In this document: positions 4,660 through 5,811 of the stretch, piece by piece | Layout: each line of letters opens with the position of its first letter | How positions within the stretch are numbered: position 1 is the first letter of the stretch | DNA from: an uncultured Pseudomonadota bacterium | GTDB taxonomy: Bacteria > Pseudomonadota > Gammaproteobacteria > Burkholderiales > SG8-39 | Assembly (NCBI GenBank): GCA_903909415.1 | Contig: CAIVVS010000335.1 | Span: forward strand, 1-5,811 | Reading direction: 5' to 3' | DNA length: 5,811 nucleotides | Position numbers and translations under genes: made by a program | Notes under the pieces: model-generated | The model's database searches: none | The model's input: only the letters and a program-made list of their open reading frames with translations | Told to the model about the DNA's origin: nothing

Positions 4660-5811
4660 GGCGCGCGCCAGGGACGCCCGCGTCATCGGGGAGATCTGCG
4701 CCGCGGTCATCGGCACCCGGTCCATGCGCGCGGAAAAGTCCGACAGGGCGTCCTCGATCGCGCTGATCACAGCGGCCGGCGTCGGCAGCGTCCCCGCCTC
4801 CCCGACGCCCTTCACGCCCAGCGGGTTCAGCGGCGTGGGCGATGCGTGGTGCACCAGCCGCAGCGGCGGGATGTCCGAGGCAATGGGCAGCGCATAGTCC
4901 ATCAGTGTGCCGGTCAGCGGCTGGCCCGCCTCGTCGTAGACCATGCGTTCCATCAGCGCGTTGCCGATGCCGTGCACGATGCCGCCCATGACCTGGCCGT
5001 CCACCAGCATCGGATTGACCGGCTGGCCGCAGTCATGGGCCATGACGTAGTCCAGCAGGCGGACCGTCCCCGTCTCGGGGTCGACCTCGACCGTGACCAC
5101 CGCCGTGCCGTTGGAATAGGTCATCTCGTTGACCACGAAGGCCTCCGATGCTTCCATGCCTGGTGGCAATCCGGCCGGCAGGTAGGCGCCCGCCACACCC
5201 AGAGACGCTTTGGCGACCGTCGCCAGGCTCACCTTCATCTCCGGCGCGCCACGCAGGCGGATGTCGCTGCCGATGATTTCCAGGTCCTCGGGTGCGGCCT
5301 CCAGCAGGTGGCCGGCCACGGCGAGTGCCTTGTCGCGCACCTTGACGGCGGCGATGTGCGCCGATGAGCCGGCGGTTACCGTCTGCCGGCTGCCGAACCC
5401 GCCGAAGCCGGTGGTCGAACTGGCGGAATCCCCGGTGGTGACGATCACGTTGGACACGTCGCCGCCGAGCTGCGCCGCCACCACCTGGGCGAACATGGTC
5501 CGCAGGCCCTGCCCCATCGCCGCGGCGCTGGAACTGACGTGGATGCGCCCGGAGGAGGTGATCTTCACGGTGGCCGGCTCGAACGGCCCGCGTCCGGTCA
5601 GCTCCACGAAGTTCGCCAAGCCGATGCCGATGTGGCGCCCCGCCTTGCGGGCCTCTTCCTTGCGCCGCGCGAATCCCGCCCAGTCCGCCGCCTCCAGCGC
5701 CTTGTGCTGGCACAGCGGCAGGTCGCCGGTGTCCAGCACCACCGGCACCCCGCCACGGGTCTTGAACGGCTTGGCGTAGGGCATCTGGTCGGCGCGTATC
5801 AGGTTGCGCCG
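4657..5811 (-). CDS. Molybdopterin-binding large subunit of a xanthine dehydrogenase/CoxL-like hydroxylase (N-terminus cut by window edge)
   Basis: The visible 384 residues are the C-terminal half of the roughly 750-800-residue molybdopterin (Mo-cofactor) subunit of a molybdenum hydroxylase. Such enzymes hydroxylate aldehydes, purines or N-heteroaromatics with water-derived oxygen and pass electrons to FeS and FAD partners. The fragment enters in frame at the right edge with RRNLIRADQMPY, a family landmark before the second Mo-binding domain, so the real start lies beyond 5811; the ATG at 5784 is internal. Counting from that internal Met, cofactor-contact blocks are MGQGLRTMFAQVVA (90-103), GFGGFGSRQT (126-135), AHDCGQPVNPMLVDGQ (249-264) and LGVKGVGEAGTLP (322-334). 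The Glu in GVGEAG (codon 4798-4800) aligns with the family's catalytic base. The active-site loop that separates CO dehydrogenases from other hydroxylases is in the missing half, so the substrate cannot be named. FeS and FAD subunit genes are not in view and may lie to the right. Confidence 0.93.
   Translation of the reverse strand, partial: RRNLIRADQMPYAKPFKTRGGVPVVLDTGDLPLCQHKALEAADWAGFARRKEEARKAGRHIGIGLANFVELTGRGPFEPATVKITSSGRIHVSSSAAAMGQGLRTMFAQVVAAQLGGDVSNVIVTTGDSASSTTGFGGFGSRQTVTAGSSAHIAAVKVRDKALAVAGHLLEAAPEDLEIIGSDIRLRGAPEMKVSLATVAKASLGVAGAYLPAGLPPGMEASEAFVVNEMTYSNGTAVVTVEVDPETGTVRLLDYVMAHDCGQPVNPMLVDGQVMGGIVHGIGNALMERMVYDEAGQPLTGTLMDYALPIASDIPPLRLVHHASPTPLNPLGVKGVGEAGTLPTPAAVISAIEDALSDFSARMDRVPMTAAQISPMTRASLARA

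Overview
The window looks like a chromosomal segment of a GC-rich betaproteobacterium, most likely Burkholderiales or a close relative. The reasons are an orphan Bug/TctC-type solute-binding protein, a type IVa pilin of betaproteobacterial style, CCA-encoding tRNA genes and a GltX that reads as beta/gammaproteobacterial. This placement rests on remembered family features, not on a search; the genus is not resolved.

Layout from left to right. (1) 1-797, minus: N-terminal 265 residues of an EamA/DMT-type permease that runs off the left edge. (2) 900-1423, minus: a self-contained pilA unit with a sigma-54-type -24/-12 promoter, a Shine-Dalgarno site, the major-type pilin and a strong intrinsic terminator. 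(3) 1595-1889, minus: a tRNA-Ala(GGC)/tRNA-Glu(TTC) unit with its own -35/-10 promoter and an intrinsic terminator. (4) 1936-3336, minus: gltX, glutamyl-tRNA synthetase, directly upstream of those tRNAs. (5) 3393-3509, plus: tRNA-Val(CAC) with a perfect TATAAT -10 box, divergent from gltX. (6) 3658-4638, plus: a secreted Bug/TctC periplasmic binding protein with no transporter membrane subunits in view. (7) 4657-5811, minus: C-terminal half of a molybdenum hydroxylase large subunit (xanthine dehydrogenase/CoxL-like family), convergent with the Bug gene and running off the right edge.

The centre (gltX and three tRNA genes) is translation housekeeping. The right flank is catabolic in flavour: a periplasmic receptor for a small organic acid or similar solute beside a Mo-dependent hydroxylase. 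The left flank holds pilus and efflux functions unrelated to their neighbours.

I found no phage, IS, CRISPR or defence genes and no evidence of a new multi-gene system. The items most worth a second look are the pilA promoter architecture, the gltX-tRNA arrangement, the palindrome upstream of the Bug gene and the Bug/Mo-hydroxylase pairing.
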